A stretch of DNA of 41,066 nt from JANSWP01 sp041941305 (lineage in GTDB: Bacteria > Bacteroidota > Bacteroidia > Chitinophagales > Saprospiraceae), in the NCBI GenBank assembly GCA_041941305.1, contig JBGTQJ010000074.1:1-41066 (forward strand). Reading direction: 5' to 3'. This document shows, one piece after another, positions 33,258 through 41,066 of the stretch. Every line of letters starts with the position of its first letter. The first letter of the stretch is position 1. Under the pieces are notes generated by a model. That model worked only from the letters and a program-made list of their open reading frames with translations. It searched no databases and had not been told where the DNA came from. A program made the translations under genes and the position numbers.

Positions 33258-34748
33258 ATGCAATTGAAAATCAACGTAAACAAAGGTTCTTCGCCAGATG
33301 CAGTGGTCATTCCAATAACAAGTCAGGCAGGGAATGAGCAAACCCTTTCCTTCATTGCTGAAAAAATTGGAATTCCTCTGGCTTTATTACAAGCAGATTT
33401 CAAATCAGGTCTCAAAGAGATTCACACATTATATTTCCAGGAAAATAATCAGAGCAAACGATTGTTTCTCCTGGGTTTGGGCGAAAAGCCATCACTAGCC
33501 GAAGTATTATCAGCATTCAGAAGCTTTACCTATAAAAAGAAAAAGGGACTTCCAGAAAATATGGAAATCAGTTTCCAATATAAAAATGCACTTGAAAATC
33601 CAGCTATTTGGGTGGAAGCTGCTGTAAATGGTATCTTATTGGGTTGTTATGATATAGGGCGCTACAAAACCGGGGAAAAAGAGAATTTACCAATTTTGAA
33701 GGAAGCGGCGCAGATACATTTTTCTGTGGAAGAGCAATACGTAGAAGATTGCAAAAAAGCCATCAAAAAAGGAAAAGCGATTGCAGAAACGCAACTCGAA
33801 ATTTATGACCTGGTCAATGCCCCAAGCAACAAAAAAACCCCACAAATATTAGCTGACTGGGCCGTAAAATCTGGAAAAGAGCATGGGTTCCAAGTCAAAG
33901 TATTCAATAAAAAAGAAATAGAATCGCTTGGACTACACGCTTTATCAGCAGTAAACAGAGGTAGCGAATTTCCGCCTACATTTATCGTGATGGAATACAA
34001 ATCGGCTACCACACAAAATCCAAAAAAGATAGGACTGGTAGGCAAAGGAGTAACGTTTGATACTGGTGGACTTTCCATCAAACCATCTACCAACATGCAT
34101 TACATGAAAAGTGATATGGGTGGCGCGGCAGCAGTTATGGGGGCAATGGAGTTGAGCGCAAAGTTAGCATTACCCATTCACCTGATTGGCGTCATTCCTG
34201 CAACTGACAATTCAGTTGATGCATTGTCTATCAAGCCAAGTGATGTCATTAGTTCCTACAGTGGAAAAACCATAGAAATTATCGATACCGATGCAGAAGG
34301 ACGTTTGATATTGGCAGATGGACTGGCTTATATGGTCAAACATTATAAACCAGACGTTTTGATTGATTTGGCGACATTGACCGGGAGCTGTATCCGCACT
34401 TTGGGTAATTTGGCTGGGGGTTTATTTTCAAAAGACGATACACTTGCCAATGGACTGCTGGATGCCAGTGACAAATCTGGAGAACGATTGTGGCGATTGC
34501 CACTTTGGGATGATTATAAAAACTACATCAAATCAGATGTAGCAGATGTAAAAAACTTTAGTGGGAAGCCTACAGCTGGTGCCATTACCGCTGCCAAATT
34601 TCTGGAAATTTTCACAAGCGAACATCCCTCCTGGGCTCATTTGGATATCGCAGGTGTGGCTGTGAGCGATTCGGAATATTCGACTCAAAAAAGTGCAACA
34701 GGATTTGGCGTTAGATTATTGGTGGAATATCTTTCACAAGTGAGATAA
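33258..34748 (+). CDS. leucyl aminopeptidase family M17
   Basis: 496 residues from the ATG at 33258. A GTG at 33225 is in frame, but the ATG fits the family start (MQLKINVNKGSSPDAVVIPI). The N-terminal macro-like domain is followed by the M17 catalytic domain: VGKGVTFDTGG (Lys263, Asp268), MKSDMGGAAAV, and the signature DTDAEGRLILADGLAY (Asp343, Asp345, Glu347, Arg349). The usual Asn of NTDAEGR is Asp here (IDTDAEGR). The two-zinc enzyme removes N-terminal residues from peptides in the cytosol, typically as a hexamer. It is preceded by an unusually long leader and followed by a stem-loop at 34878-34930 shared with the convergent PLP-enzyme gene. Confidence 0.95.
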   Translation: MQLKINVNKGSSPDAVVIPITSQAGNEQTLSFIAEKIGIPLALLQADFKSGLKEIHTLYFQENNQSKRLFLLGLGEKPSLAEVLSAFRSFTYKKKKGLPENMEISFQYKNALENPAIWVEAAVNGILLGCYDIGRYKTGEKENLPILKEAAQIHFSVEEQYVEDCKKAIKKGKAIAETQLEIYDLVNAPSNKKTPQILADWAVKSGKEHGFQVKVFNKKEIESLGLHALSAVNRGSEFPPTFIVMEYKSATTQNPKKIGLVGKGVTFDTGGLSIKPSTNMHYMKSDMGGAAAVMGAMELSAKLALPIHLIGVIPATDNSVDALSIKPSDVISSYSGKTIEIIDTDAEGRLILADGLAYMVKHYKPDVLIDLATLTGSCIRTLGNLAGGLFSKDDTLANGLLDASDKSGERLWRLPLWDDYKNYIKSDVADVKNFSGKPTAGAITAAKFLEIFTSEHPSWAHLDIAGVAVSDSEYSTQKSATGFGVRLLVEYLSQVR

Positions 34749-34877
34749 TCTACTACTGAAAATTAAGCGACGAAACCTACAAAGCCTTTATATTGAAAGC
34801 TTTATAAAAGTCCTCCCGAATTTTGCAGATAAAAACCTTTTCGTCTCTCTTTTTCCCAATCCGTTGATAATCAACAT

Positions 34878-34930
34878 GTTGCTGAGTGCGAGTTGCGAGG
34901 TGGTCAAACCCTCAACTCGCACCCAGCAAC
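34878..34930. repeat. long imperfect hairpin between convergent genes
   Basis: The arm 34878-34900 pairs with 34910-34930 (GTTGCTG/CAGCAAC, then TGCGAGTTG/CAACTCGCA, then AGG/CCT) with one mismatch and a two-base bulge, loop of nine. There is no T-tail on either side, though its place between convergent ends suggests termination or RNA protection. Confidence 0.8.
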
Positions 34931-35012
34931 AAAAGTACATTACATAATGAGTTGAAATTCAAAGATTTAAGATACTTTATGAAATTTCGGAATGCCTTAT
35001 GTGCATCTTACT

Positions 35013-36113
35013 TCACCGTCCAAAACTAAACTTGTCTATCTTTTCATTTTCGAATGTCAGATAATGACCTGCCAAATCCACATTCATACAAGAATGTACT
35101 GGTAAGATTCCAATTACGTCGCCAATTTGTACCTTTTTAAAAAATTCAGGGCTGGTTTTGACAATACCATGCTCCTGAGACAAAGACTTGACATAGGAAT
35201 CCCCATCCCAGTTTTTCCAAGCATTTTCATTCAGTAAAACCGGTACTCCATAAATGGTTTTTCCATCGGATTTGATCAGCCTATCTTTTGACAAGTGTAT
35301 TCCTCCTCCATAGATGATTATTTCAGAACGCTCGGCATGTTTGGCAACAACAGGGCATGCAAGTGCAACTGCAATATCGTTTAGCCCACAAGAGCCAATT
35401 TCTACCTGAGTCAAATCGTAAAAAACAAAATTCCCTGGCCGGATTTCATCAATTTCTTCCCAACCTTCAGCAACAGAACAAGAGGGCGTATCTCCAGTAG
35501 AAATCACCAATTCGGGGTATTTTTCTACATATTTTTGTTTCAGTTGTTTTAATATAAAAATAGTGTCTTCATGAATTTTTTGAATTGAGGCTCTCCCTTT
35601 TGCAGCATAGGTATGCCCGGCATGAGCCAAGAATCCTCTGAAATCCAGCAATTTCGAACCATTACTTTTTTGGATAATGGCATCCATATTTTCATAATCA
35701 TTTGGGGGTAAACCCGTCCTATGGGTTCCGACATCAATTTTTATAAATACGCCGACACGATGCTCCAGGTCTTTTAAAATCATGTCAAGTGATTCCAGAT
35801 GGACAACCAAAAGGTTTAAATTGATTTTCTGTGCCAGTTGATTAATTCTGTCAATTTCCAAAACATTAACCGGGAAGGCAACTGTAATATCCATCCAACC
35901 AGCATGGGCAAAATATTCTGCCATAGCTAAAGATGATGTTGTAATTTTATTGACTCCTTCTTCTCGAAACCATTTGCTAATGGCAACTGATTGATGGGTT
36001 TTGAAATGAGGGCGAAAAGACAGGTTGTTATTCCGAGCCTTTTCTGCCATATTGCGAATATTTGCCTTACAAATGTGTGCATTGAGTAATACGGTAGGTT
36101 CAATTATTTTCAT
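35013..36113 (-). CDS. PLP-dependent D-threonine aldolase / D-serine dehydratase-like enzyme
   Basis: 366 residues. The alanine-racemase-like barrel has the PLP lysine in RPHFKTHQ (Lys38), a conserved HAGHTYAAKG (about 164-173), STGDTPSC and EIRPGNFVFYD. The C-terminal domain has a metal-binding pair in ILPVHSCMNVDLAGHY (His340, Cys342), the HxC motif of the DSD1-like family. Such enzymes cleave D-threonine or related D-3-hydroxyamino acids to glycine plus an aldehyde, or deaminate D-serine; which one cannot be decided from the sequence. A TATATTTG element ends only a few bases before the ATG, so the transcript could be almost leaderless. The gene is convergent with the aminopeptidase gene. 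Confidence 0.9.
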   Translation of the reverse strand: MKIIEPTVLLNAHICKANIRNMAEKARNNNLSFRPHFKTHQSVAISKWFREEGVNKITTSSLAMAEYFAHAGWMDITVAFPVNVLEIDRINQLAQKINLNLLVVHLESLDMILKDLEHRVGVFIKIDVGTHRTGLPPNDYENMDAIIQKSNGSKLLDFRGFLAHAGHTYAAKGRASIQKIHEDTIFILKQLKQKYVEKYPELVISTGDTPSCSVAEGWEEIDEIRPGNFVFYDLTQVEIGSCGLNDIAVALACPVVAKHAERSEIIIYGGGIHLSKDRLIKSDGKTIYGVPVLLNENAWKNWDGDSYVKSLSQEHGIVKTSPEFFKKVQIGDVIGILPVHSCMNVDLAGHYLTFENEKIDKFSFGR

Positions 36114-36118
36114 GCCTG

Positions 36119-36126
36119 CAAATATA
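36119..36126 (-). promoter_or_regulatory. -7 element almost touching the PLP-enzyme start
   Basis: The minus strand reads TATATTTG, then GCAGGC and ATG at 36113. Transcription would start at or next to the start codon. No TTG at -33. Confidence 0.45.
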
Positions 36127-36129
36127 AAT

Positions 36130-36187
36130 GAACAATAATTCTCGCCGCCCTTCCTGGCGGCTCTGGAGAGATTTCAAACCGAGAATT
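36130..36187. repeat. palindromic repeat related to the 32.5-kb element
   Basis: GAACAATAATTCTCGCCGCC (36130-36149) matches 32501-32520 at 18 of 20 bases. An inner stem GCCGCC (36144-36149)/GGCGGC (36156-36161) and an alternative outer pair AATTCTCG (36137-36144)/CGAGAATT (36180-36187) are present. Confidence 0.7.
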
Positions 36188-36376
36188 TAGGTATAGAATG
36201 TGATCATTGAAGCACCTTATTCCACCGGAACGAGTGTCAACTACATTAGAAGAAAAACATATTTTAACGCCTTTTATTATAAAAGGAACTCATTCGCAAT
36301 AATTTCAAACAAATGCTCTAAGCTTCAGCGAGTTTCACATTTCTTCAAATTAAATGAACTATCTAACAATAAAACT

Positions 36377-36408
36377 TTGAAAAAATAAAAAAAAATTGAA
36401 TACCTTTG
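36377..36408 (+). promoter_or_regulatory. Bacteroidota-type promoter of the RRM gene
   Basis: TTG at 36377-36379, a 21-base A-rich spacer, TACCTTTG at 36401-36408. The predicted leader is about 100 bases and AT-rich. Confidence 0.75.
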
Positions 36409-36516
36409 TGCCGATTTAGATTAATTTTTGTATAGCAAGGTAATTTTCTTTCGTTTAAAATTTAATTTGCTAAACTGAAATTTATCTGTTCTTTATTCAT
36501 TAAATTTTTTTTCAAG

Positions 36517-36894
36517 ATGAACATTTTTGTAGCAAAATTAAATTTTGACACGGATGAGCACACGCTCCGTGAAACATTTGAGGAGTTTGGCGAAGTAAGT
36601 TCTGCAAAAATCATCATGGACAAATTTACAGGCCGATCTAAAGGATTTGGCTTTGTAGAAATGGACGATGATGGTGAAGCTCAAGCAGCTATTGATGCTT
36701 TAAACGGAACTGACCTTGACGGTAGAGAAATCGTAGTTAAAAAAGCTGAGCCAAGAGAGAATCGCGGTCGTGGTGGTGGAGGAAGAGGACGTGGTGGTTA
36801 CGGCGGCGGTGGCGGTCGTGGTGGATATGGCGGCGGTGGCGGCTACGGTGGTGGCGGCGGCTACGGCGGCGGCGGTGGCGGAAGAAGATACTAG
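36517..36894 (+). CDS. glycine-rich RRM RNA-binding protein
   Basis: 125 residues. A single RRM (about 1-78) has RNP2 NIFVAKL (2-8) and RNP1 KGFGFVEM (42-49) with the aromatic residues that stack on RNA bases. The tail 84-125 is almost only Gly, Arg and Tyr (RGRGGYGGGG and similar), an RGG-like disordered region. Proteins of this type are common in Bacteroidota and cyanobacteria, where they act as RNA chaperones and are often cold-induced. The long AT-rich leader of about 100 bases would fit such control but is not proof. The GGC/GGT-rich tail makes a local GC peak. Strong promoter upstream, clear terminator downstream. Confidence 0.94.
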   Translation: MNIFVAKLNFDTDEHTLRETFEEFGEVSSAKIIMDKFTGRSKGFGFVEMDDDGEAQAAIDALNGTDLDGREIVVKKAEPRENRGRGGGGRGRGGYGGGGGRGGYGGGGGYGGGGGYGGGGGGRRY

Positions 36895-36918
36895 AATTGA
36901 CGAATTGACGAATTGACG
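36895..36918 (+). repeat. three tandem copies of AATTGACG after the RRM stop codon
   Basis: Perfect 8-bp unit three times, beginning at the base after the stop codon, followed by a small AGGCTG/CAGCCT hairpin (36919-36936). Function unknown; probably replication slippage. Confidence 0.9.
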
Positions 36919-36956
36919 AGGCTGTTTTATCAGCCTTACATGTCATAAAGATTTTG

Positions 36957-36986
36957 AAAGCTCCCTTCGGGGGGCTTTTCTTTTTT
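36957..36986. terminator. intrinsic terminator between the RRM gene and the HD-PycTM gene
   Basis: AAAGCTCCC pairs with GGGGGCTTT (one wobble) around a TTCG loop, then a T-run. It serves the RRM gene; the convergent gene ends at 36991. Confidence 0.88.
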
Positions 36987-36990
36987 ACCC

Positions 36991-38172
36991 CTAACCTGCA
37001 TTCCCTGCCATCATAAATGATACAGCAAAAGCCAATACGGTTAAAGTCATTCCAATCATAAATACACTGTAACACAATCGCAACAAATGGAATTTTTGCC
37101 CTAGCGCTTTACCTAAAAAATACAAATCCATCACAACAGAGTTATCCAGAATGTCATCACTTGCTGAAACCTCCCGGATTCCATCTTTGTATTCTTCCAA
37201 TCCCATCTTGTAAAAATTGCCGTAGAAAAAAAGGTTGGTTTTGCCTTCCTGGATTTTGGAGAGGTCAGTTATCCCTGAAGTTTGTACAGGACGGGTGGCA
37301 AGGGTAGCGAAAATAATAGAAAGCAAACAGGTTACTAACAAAACAGAAATTGGAACAAGTAAATAGGTGTTGCCTTTAATATTACCGGCAAGCATCGGCA
37401 TGGTGATGGTGATAATCAAAGCACTGATACTCAACATCATATTCGCTTTATTATCGGCAATAGCAGTAAGGTCTATATGATTTCGCAATGTGGTTTTGAA
37501 TATCATCTGTGCCGTTCTATTGCCAGAAAGAATGCTTGAACCCTCACTTATTGTCAGCTCCTTTTTTTTCTTTTTGCTTTGTTTTTCCACAGTTTTTTGT
37601 AGTTTTTTCAAATTTTGTCTTTTCGCTTTCCCAAACATTACTTGTGCTTCTCCAGTATAAAATTTATGATTGCTCCAAAACGCCCAGTTATTCTCGAGCC
37701 ATTCTTCATCCGTCATTTTTACGCCCTTAAACACCTCCCATTCATGCCTAAGATTGATGGCTTTGTCCTCATAAGTCTCTTCTCCAAAATCATTGAAATC
37801 TCCATCTTTCATGATTTTTTGAAGAAGCGTCAAGGGTACCACTCCCATTTTGGTAGTATCAATACAGCTCACTACTTTTTCCAATTGCTCAGTGGGATAA
37901 TTTCTCTCTTTCAAAAATTCAGTAGCAATTTCAATGCTGACCTCCTCGTGTCCCTCAAAGGTTTTGATAAACCCGGTGTCGTGAAACAAAGCTGCCAATG
38001 CCAAAGCCTCCATATCTGAATCTTCCAAATGATACTTTTCTCCCAATTGTAAAACCGCTTCTTTAGCAAACAAAGAATGATCTAAATGGTGATAACGGTG
38101 GTCTGGAGTTAATCCTGACTCCAGCAATTGAACTACAAATTTTTCAGCATCATTAACAATAGAGCTGGTCAT
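36991..38172 (-). CDS. HD-domain protein fused to a Pycsar-type transmembrane effector domain (PycTM/DUF5706)
   Basis: 393 residues. N-terminal HD phosphohydrolase fold (about 8-190): HHLDHS (His29/His32), LFHDTGF (His64-Asp65), FEGHEEVS (His75) and GDFNDFG (Asp125) supply the metal ligands expected of HD enzymes. A Lys-rich linker (184-206) joins a C-terminal domain with TTLRNHIDLTAIADNKANMM at about 227-246, the signature of Pycsar effector (PycTM) proteins, followed by helices at about 246-262 and 269-292 and a third at 366-389. In Pycsar defence, a cyclase (PycC) makes cCMP or cUMP after phage infection and PycTM proteins then damage the membrane. Here the HD domain could bind or hydrolyse a nucleotide signal. 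No cyclase gene lies nearby, so a defence role is unproven and a housekeeping role is possible. Confidence 0.88.
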   Translation of the reverse strand: MTSSIVNDAEKFVVQLLESGLTPDHRYHHLDHSLFAKEAVLQLGEKYHLEDSDMEALALAALFHDTGFIKTFEGHEEVSIEIATEFLKERNYPTEQLEKVVSCIDTTKMGVVPLTLLQKIMKDGDFNDFGEETYEDKAINLRHEWEVFKGVKMTDEEWLENNWAFWSNHKFYTGEAQVMFGKAKRQNLKKLQKTVEKQSKKKKKELTISEGSSILSGNRTAQMIFKTTLRNHIDLTAIADNKANMMLSISALIITITMPMLAGNIKGNTYLLVPISVLLVTCLLSIIFATLATRPVQTSGITDLSKIQEGKTNLFFYGNFYKMGLEEYKDGIREVSASDDILDNSVVMDLYFLGKALGQKFHLLRLCYSVFMIGMTLTVLAFAVSFMMAGNAG

Positions 38173-38477
38173 TCAGTTTGTGTTTCTTTTAAAATTAGGG
38201 AAGTAAATGTAATGGTTTTTGGGAAATTGACATCTCGCACTTTTCATGATTATTTCCAGTTTGGAGGGAAGTCAATCCAAACCCTCAACAAATTAGAACC
38301 TAGCTTATTCAAAATCAATTAGTTATAAATCATAACTTCACCAATAACTCAACAAATCATTACTTAAGACTATTTTGGAACGGAAACAGTTTGTCCAGAT
38401 AAGAACCTATTGGTTCCCCCAAAAAAAACTCCTTATTTTCAAGCTTTTTAATTCTCACAAAAAAAAGTTGCTGGTAC
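38173..38477. other. spacer with no recognised element
   Basis: AT-rich spacer between divergent genes. I see no gene, clear promoter, terminator or repeat in it. Confidence 0.5.
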
Positions 38478-39419
38478 ATGGCTGTTTATACAAAATTGAA
38501 GAAATCTGAAATCAAAAAACTTGCAAAAAAATTTAAGCTGAAGGTATTAAATTATGCTCCTGTACAAGGTGGGGCATGCAATTCCAATTATCTTTTGGAA
38601 ACCAATCTTGGCAATTATATGATGACGCTTGTAGAAGAAAGAAATGAGGAAGAATCCATGATTCTAGGGAAACTTTTATTGTGGTTGGAGCAACATCAAT
38701 TCAAAACCACCCCATTACGCAAATTAAAAAATGGGAACATCATGGGTAACTTTTCCGGCAAACCTGTTTTGGTCAAAAAATACCTATCTGGGAAGGTGAT
38801 TTTTGATTTGAACAAAAAAAAGCTGCGACAAATTGGAAAGAGGCTGGGCAAATTACATCGCATTCCAATACCCGACTTTGTGCTGGATCATCATTATTAT
38901 GAAAAGCCGGTATTCAACTCCGTTTTTGGCGCGGGGATTGACCCGGAGTTTGAAAAATGGCTTAAAAACAGATTGTACTATTTTGAGGCCCACCTACCTA
39001 AAACGATGCCTAGAGGACTCATTCACGGAGATGTATTTGCAGATAATGTCCTGTTTAAAAAGAATCGACTGAAAGCAATCATTGATTTCGAAGAAGCATG
39101 CAATTATTATATGGTTTATGATTTAGGCATGATTCTCATCGGTTTATGTTCAAAAGGAACTGATTTGGACTTAAAACGATCGGGAGAAGTGATTAAAGGT
39201 TATCAAAAAATAAGAACATTGGAAAAAGAAGAAATCAACAATCTACAATTGTTTACTGAATACGCAGCTGTTCGCACTTCTAATTGGCGCTATTGGAAAT
39301 ACCACTTAACTGCTCCAAACCCGGAACGTGCTGAAAAACACCGGGAGATGATGGGATTGGCCGAACATTTAAGGAAAATGGACAAGAAAGTCTTCCTCGA
39401 AATGGTATTCGCAGGTTAA
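38478..39419 (+). CDS. APH-fold kinase, homoserine kinase type II (ThrB2)-like
   Basis: 313 residues. N-lobe: VQGGACNSNYLLETNLGNYM (about 29-48) is the nucleotide loop and LVKKYLSGKVI supplies the hinge. The catalytic loop is LIHGDVFADNVLF with Asp185 and Asn190; the metal aspartate is Asp203 in AIIDFEEACNYYMVYDLGM. The HGDxFxDNVLF...IIDFEEAC spacing is that of homoserine kinase type II (ThrB2) and related small-molecule kinases. Homoserine is the first guess, but threonine-pathway neighbours are absent and other APH-like kinases phosphorylate choline or sugars. It is followed 57 bases later by a helical-repeat gene on the same strand, possibly in one transcript. Confidence 0.85.
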   Translation: MAVYTKLKKSEIKKLAKKFKLKVLNYAPVQGGACNSNYLLETNLGNYMMTLVEERNEEESMILGKLLLWLEQHQFKTTPLRKLKNGNIMGNFSGKPVLVKKYLSGKVIFDLNKKKLRQIGKRLGKLHRIPIPDFVLDHHYYEKPVFNSVFGAGIDPEFEKWLKNRLYYFEAHLPKTMPRGLIHGDVFADNVLFKKNRLKAIIDFEEACNYYMVYDLGMILIGLCSKGTDLDLKRSGEVIKGYQKIRTLEKEEINNLQLFTEYAAVRTSNWRYWKYHLTAPNPERAEKHREMMGLAEHLRKMDKKVFLEMVFAG

Positions 39420-39476
39420 ATCCACCATATCATTGTTTGAAAAAGTACTTCACCAAAAGTTATCTTCTGAAGATTT

Positions 39477-40883
39477 ATGAAACAAACCCGCTTATTTGAA
39501 TTCTATAGCCGCTTTTCTGCAAAACAAATTCGCGAATTCCATGACTTTGTCCGTTCGCCCTTTTTCAACAAACGTCCCTATCTCATCAAACTGACCGATT
39601 TCTTAAACGAATGCTTGAAAAAACCAGGAAAGAAGTGGACAAAAGAAATGGCTTATCAAAAAATGTATCCGAAGGAAGCATTTGATTATCAAAAATTGAG
39701 ACTAGCAATGAGTAATTTATTGAAGCTTCTAGAGGAATTCGTGGCAATTCGTTCTTTTTCTGAGGATCTTTTTGAAAAAAAATTGCGGATCCTGAATTTT
39801 TCAAGAGAAAACAATTTGCCTAAACACTATGAATCAACTTTGAAAAAACTAAAAGCATGGCAAACACAACAAACAGAACGCAACGCTACATTTTTTGAAG
39901 GGCAAGTAAAGTTATTGCAGGAAACTTATCTACAGAGCAGTGCAGTTCAAAAAATGCCTCACGACCTGCGTAATGCTTCTGATAAACTGGATTTAGCCTA
40001 CCTTTCCAATAAACTGCGACTGACTTGCCAGTTGCTCAATATTCAAGCCATGCGAAAGGTGTATTTTGACGTTGGGCTAAAAAAAGAATTTTTGACCCTC
40101 CTGGAAGCCCCAAATTTGATTGAAGAACCTGTGATTGCGGTGTACCTTCAGGTCTATAGATTTTTGTCAAAGATCGACGATGAAAAAGCTTTTTACACTT
40201 TTAAAAACTTATTAAATCAACACAAAGACAAATTTCCGCTTTGGGAAGTCCGCGATCTCTATTTGTTCGCACTTAATTTTTGTATTCGAAGAGGCAATGA
40301 CGGCGCCCTACAATATTTTCGAGAAGGACAGGATCTATATAAAACGGGTATTGAAATGGGCTATCTTTTGCAAAATGGATCCTTATCAAGATTTACCTAT
40401 TTGAACGCGGTGATGATGAGTTTGAAAATTGAGGATTACGATTGGGCAAGGACATTTATTCACGAATTTGAACCTTTACTAAATCGAAAAGAACGAGAGA
40501 GTACATTTAGCTACTGTCTGGCGGAATTGGAATATGCCCGTAAAAACTACGACGATGCATTGCCACTTTTGCAAAAAGTAGATTACAAAAACATTTTTTT
40601 CCACCTAAATGCCAAAACCATACAACTCAAGATCTATTACGAATTGGATGAATACGATTTGCTTCAAGCTCACCTCGATGCGATGCGCATTTTTCTCCGC
40701 AGAAAGAAAATGCTGGCTTATCACAGAACCAATTATGAAAATATCATCAAATATGCCCAAAAGTTGATCTCCTTAAATCCGAATAACAAAAAGGCGATGC
40801 AAAATCTGAAAGAAAAAATTGAAGCAGAGGAAGTGCTTTCTATCAGAACCTGGTTTTTGGAACAGGTAGATTTTTTATTGTGA
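39477..40883 (+). CDS. helical-repeat (TPR-like) protein, distant relative of the 19.9-21.4 kb gene
   Basis: 468 residues, no signal peptide or membrane segment. Starts MKQTRLFEFYSRFSAKQIRE, then KRPYLIKLTDFLNECLKKPG, and goes on as a chain of helix pairs (EDYDWARTFIHEFEPLLN, YCLAELEYARKNYDDALPLL) typical of TPR-like scaffolds. It shares the N-terminal pattern and overall layout of the 505-residue protein at 19871-21388, but identity is low. No enzymatic motif seen. Function unknown. It probably follows the APH-fold kinase in the same transcript. The window ends with 183 bases of spacer after it. Confidence 0.8.
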   Translation: MKQTRLFEFYSRFSAKQIREFHDFVRSPFFNKRPYLIKLTDFLNECLKKPGKKWTKEMAYQKMYPKEAFDYQKLRLAMSNLLKLLEEFVAIRSFSEDLFEKKLRILNFSRENNLPKHYESTLKKLKAWQTQQTERNATFFEGQVKLLQETYLQSSAVQKMPHDLRNASDKLDLAYLSNKLRLTCQLLNIQAMRKVYFDVGLKKEFLTLLEAPNLIEEPVIAVYLQVYRFLSKIDDEKAFYTFKNLLNQHKDKFPLWEVRDLYLFALNFCIRRGNDGALQYFREGQDLYKTGIEMGYLLQNGSLSRFTYLNAVMMSLKIEDYDWARTFIHEFEPLLNRKERESTFSYCLAELEYARKNYDDALPLLQKVDYKNIFFHLNAKTIQLKIYYELDEYDLLQAHLDAMRIFLRRKKMLAYHRTNYENIIKYAQKLISLNPNNKKAMQNLKEKIEAEEVLSIRTWFLEQVDFLL

Positions 40884-41021
40884 GGAGTACCAATTAATTC
40901 AGAATCCTGACTTCTGAAAAACCAAAATTATTTTTTCTTCCCAAAATCCCATTTCTTTGCCTGTCGTTTATAGGTTGAATAATTAATGCAACTTGAGTTA
41001 ATTAATTGAGGGGTGGACATC

Positions 41022-41037
41022 GGCGGCTAAAGCCGCC
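41022..41037. repeat. small GC-rich hairpin near the window end
   Basis: GGCGGC (41022-41027) pairs with GCCGCC (41032-41037) around TAAA. Its stem sequence matches that at 36144-36161 with the arms in opposite order. It may be another member of the scattered palindromic repeats. Confidence 0.5.
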
Positions 41038-41066
41038 AAAAATTCATAAAGAGGGACGTTTTTTGA

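Larger units (their letters stand above)
36114..36516. other. divergent spacer before the RRM gene
   Basis: No gene supported. It holds a minus-strand -7 element (36119-36126), the palindromic repeat 36130-36187 and the RRM promoter (36377-36408). The rest is AT-rich. Confidence 0.5.

Noticed and set aside
36737..37075. His/Arg-rich antisense frame over the RRM gene
   Set aside because: It is the complement of the Gly-rich codons (GGC/GGT read backwards).

Overview
The window looks like a chromosomal segment of a member of the Bacteroidota, probably close to the Saprospiria (the phylum is well supported, the order is inference). The evidence is a full-length SprA (the outer-membrane translocon of the type IX secretion system, T9SS), a secreted hydrolase with a C-terminal T9SS sorting domain, a TonB-dependent receptor with an N-terminal CarboxypepD_reg-like domain, a giant propeller/Y_Y_Y sensor kinase, several promoters with the phylum's TAnnTTTG -7 element, and AT-rich spacers. 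No rRNA, intact tRNA, insertion sequence, prophage or CRISPR array was seen.

Layout. 0-2.7 kb: a membrane-anchored caspase-fold protein with a C-terminal lipocalin-like domain, followed by the wreck of a RelE/ParE-type toxin-antitoxin pair (nonsense codon in the antitoxin, frameshift in the toxin). 2.8-7.4 kb: a T9SS-exported serine hydrolase and a TonB-dependent receptor. 7.4-16 kb (minus strand): ruvA and sprA, a pairing recalled from other Bacteroidota. 16.4-19.9 kb (plus): ribosomal protein S1 with a long acidic N-terminal extension, a rhodanese lipoprotein and a small unknown protein. 19.9-22.9 kb: a helical-repeat protein and a 1.55-kb non-coding stretch. 22.9-29.3 kb: a polyprenyl diphosphate synthase, a periplasmic thioredoxin-fold protein, two outer-membrane barrels, a vWA protein carrying a SusC-like N-terminus, and an OmpA-like protein lying behind the 1038-residue sensor kinase (29.3-32.4 kb). 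33-36 kb: an M17 leucyl aminopeptidase and a PLP enzyme of the D-threonine aldolase/D-serine dehydratase fold. 36.5-40.9 kb: a glycine-rich RRM protein, an HD-domain protein fused to a Pycsar-type transmembrane effector domain, an APH-fold kinase and a second helical-repeat protein.

Most genes are single-gene units, many of them convergent. True T-tailed terminators occur at 7399-7438, 18698-18738, 27930-27970 and 36957-36986. The spacers also hold many long inverted repeats without T-tails. Several are built from repeated 6-mer words facing inverted copies, and one ends six bases before a start codon. The points most worth following are the stand-alone HD-PycTM protein, the caspase-TM-lipocalin protein, the doubly broken toxin-antitoxin locus, and the structured spacers at 4.4, 15.4, 21.4-22.9 and 32.4-33.2 kb.
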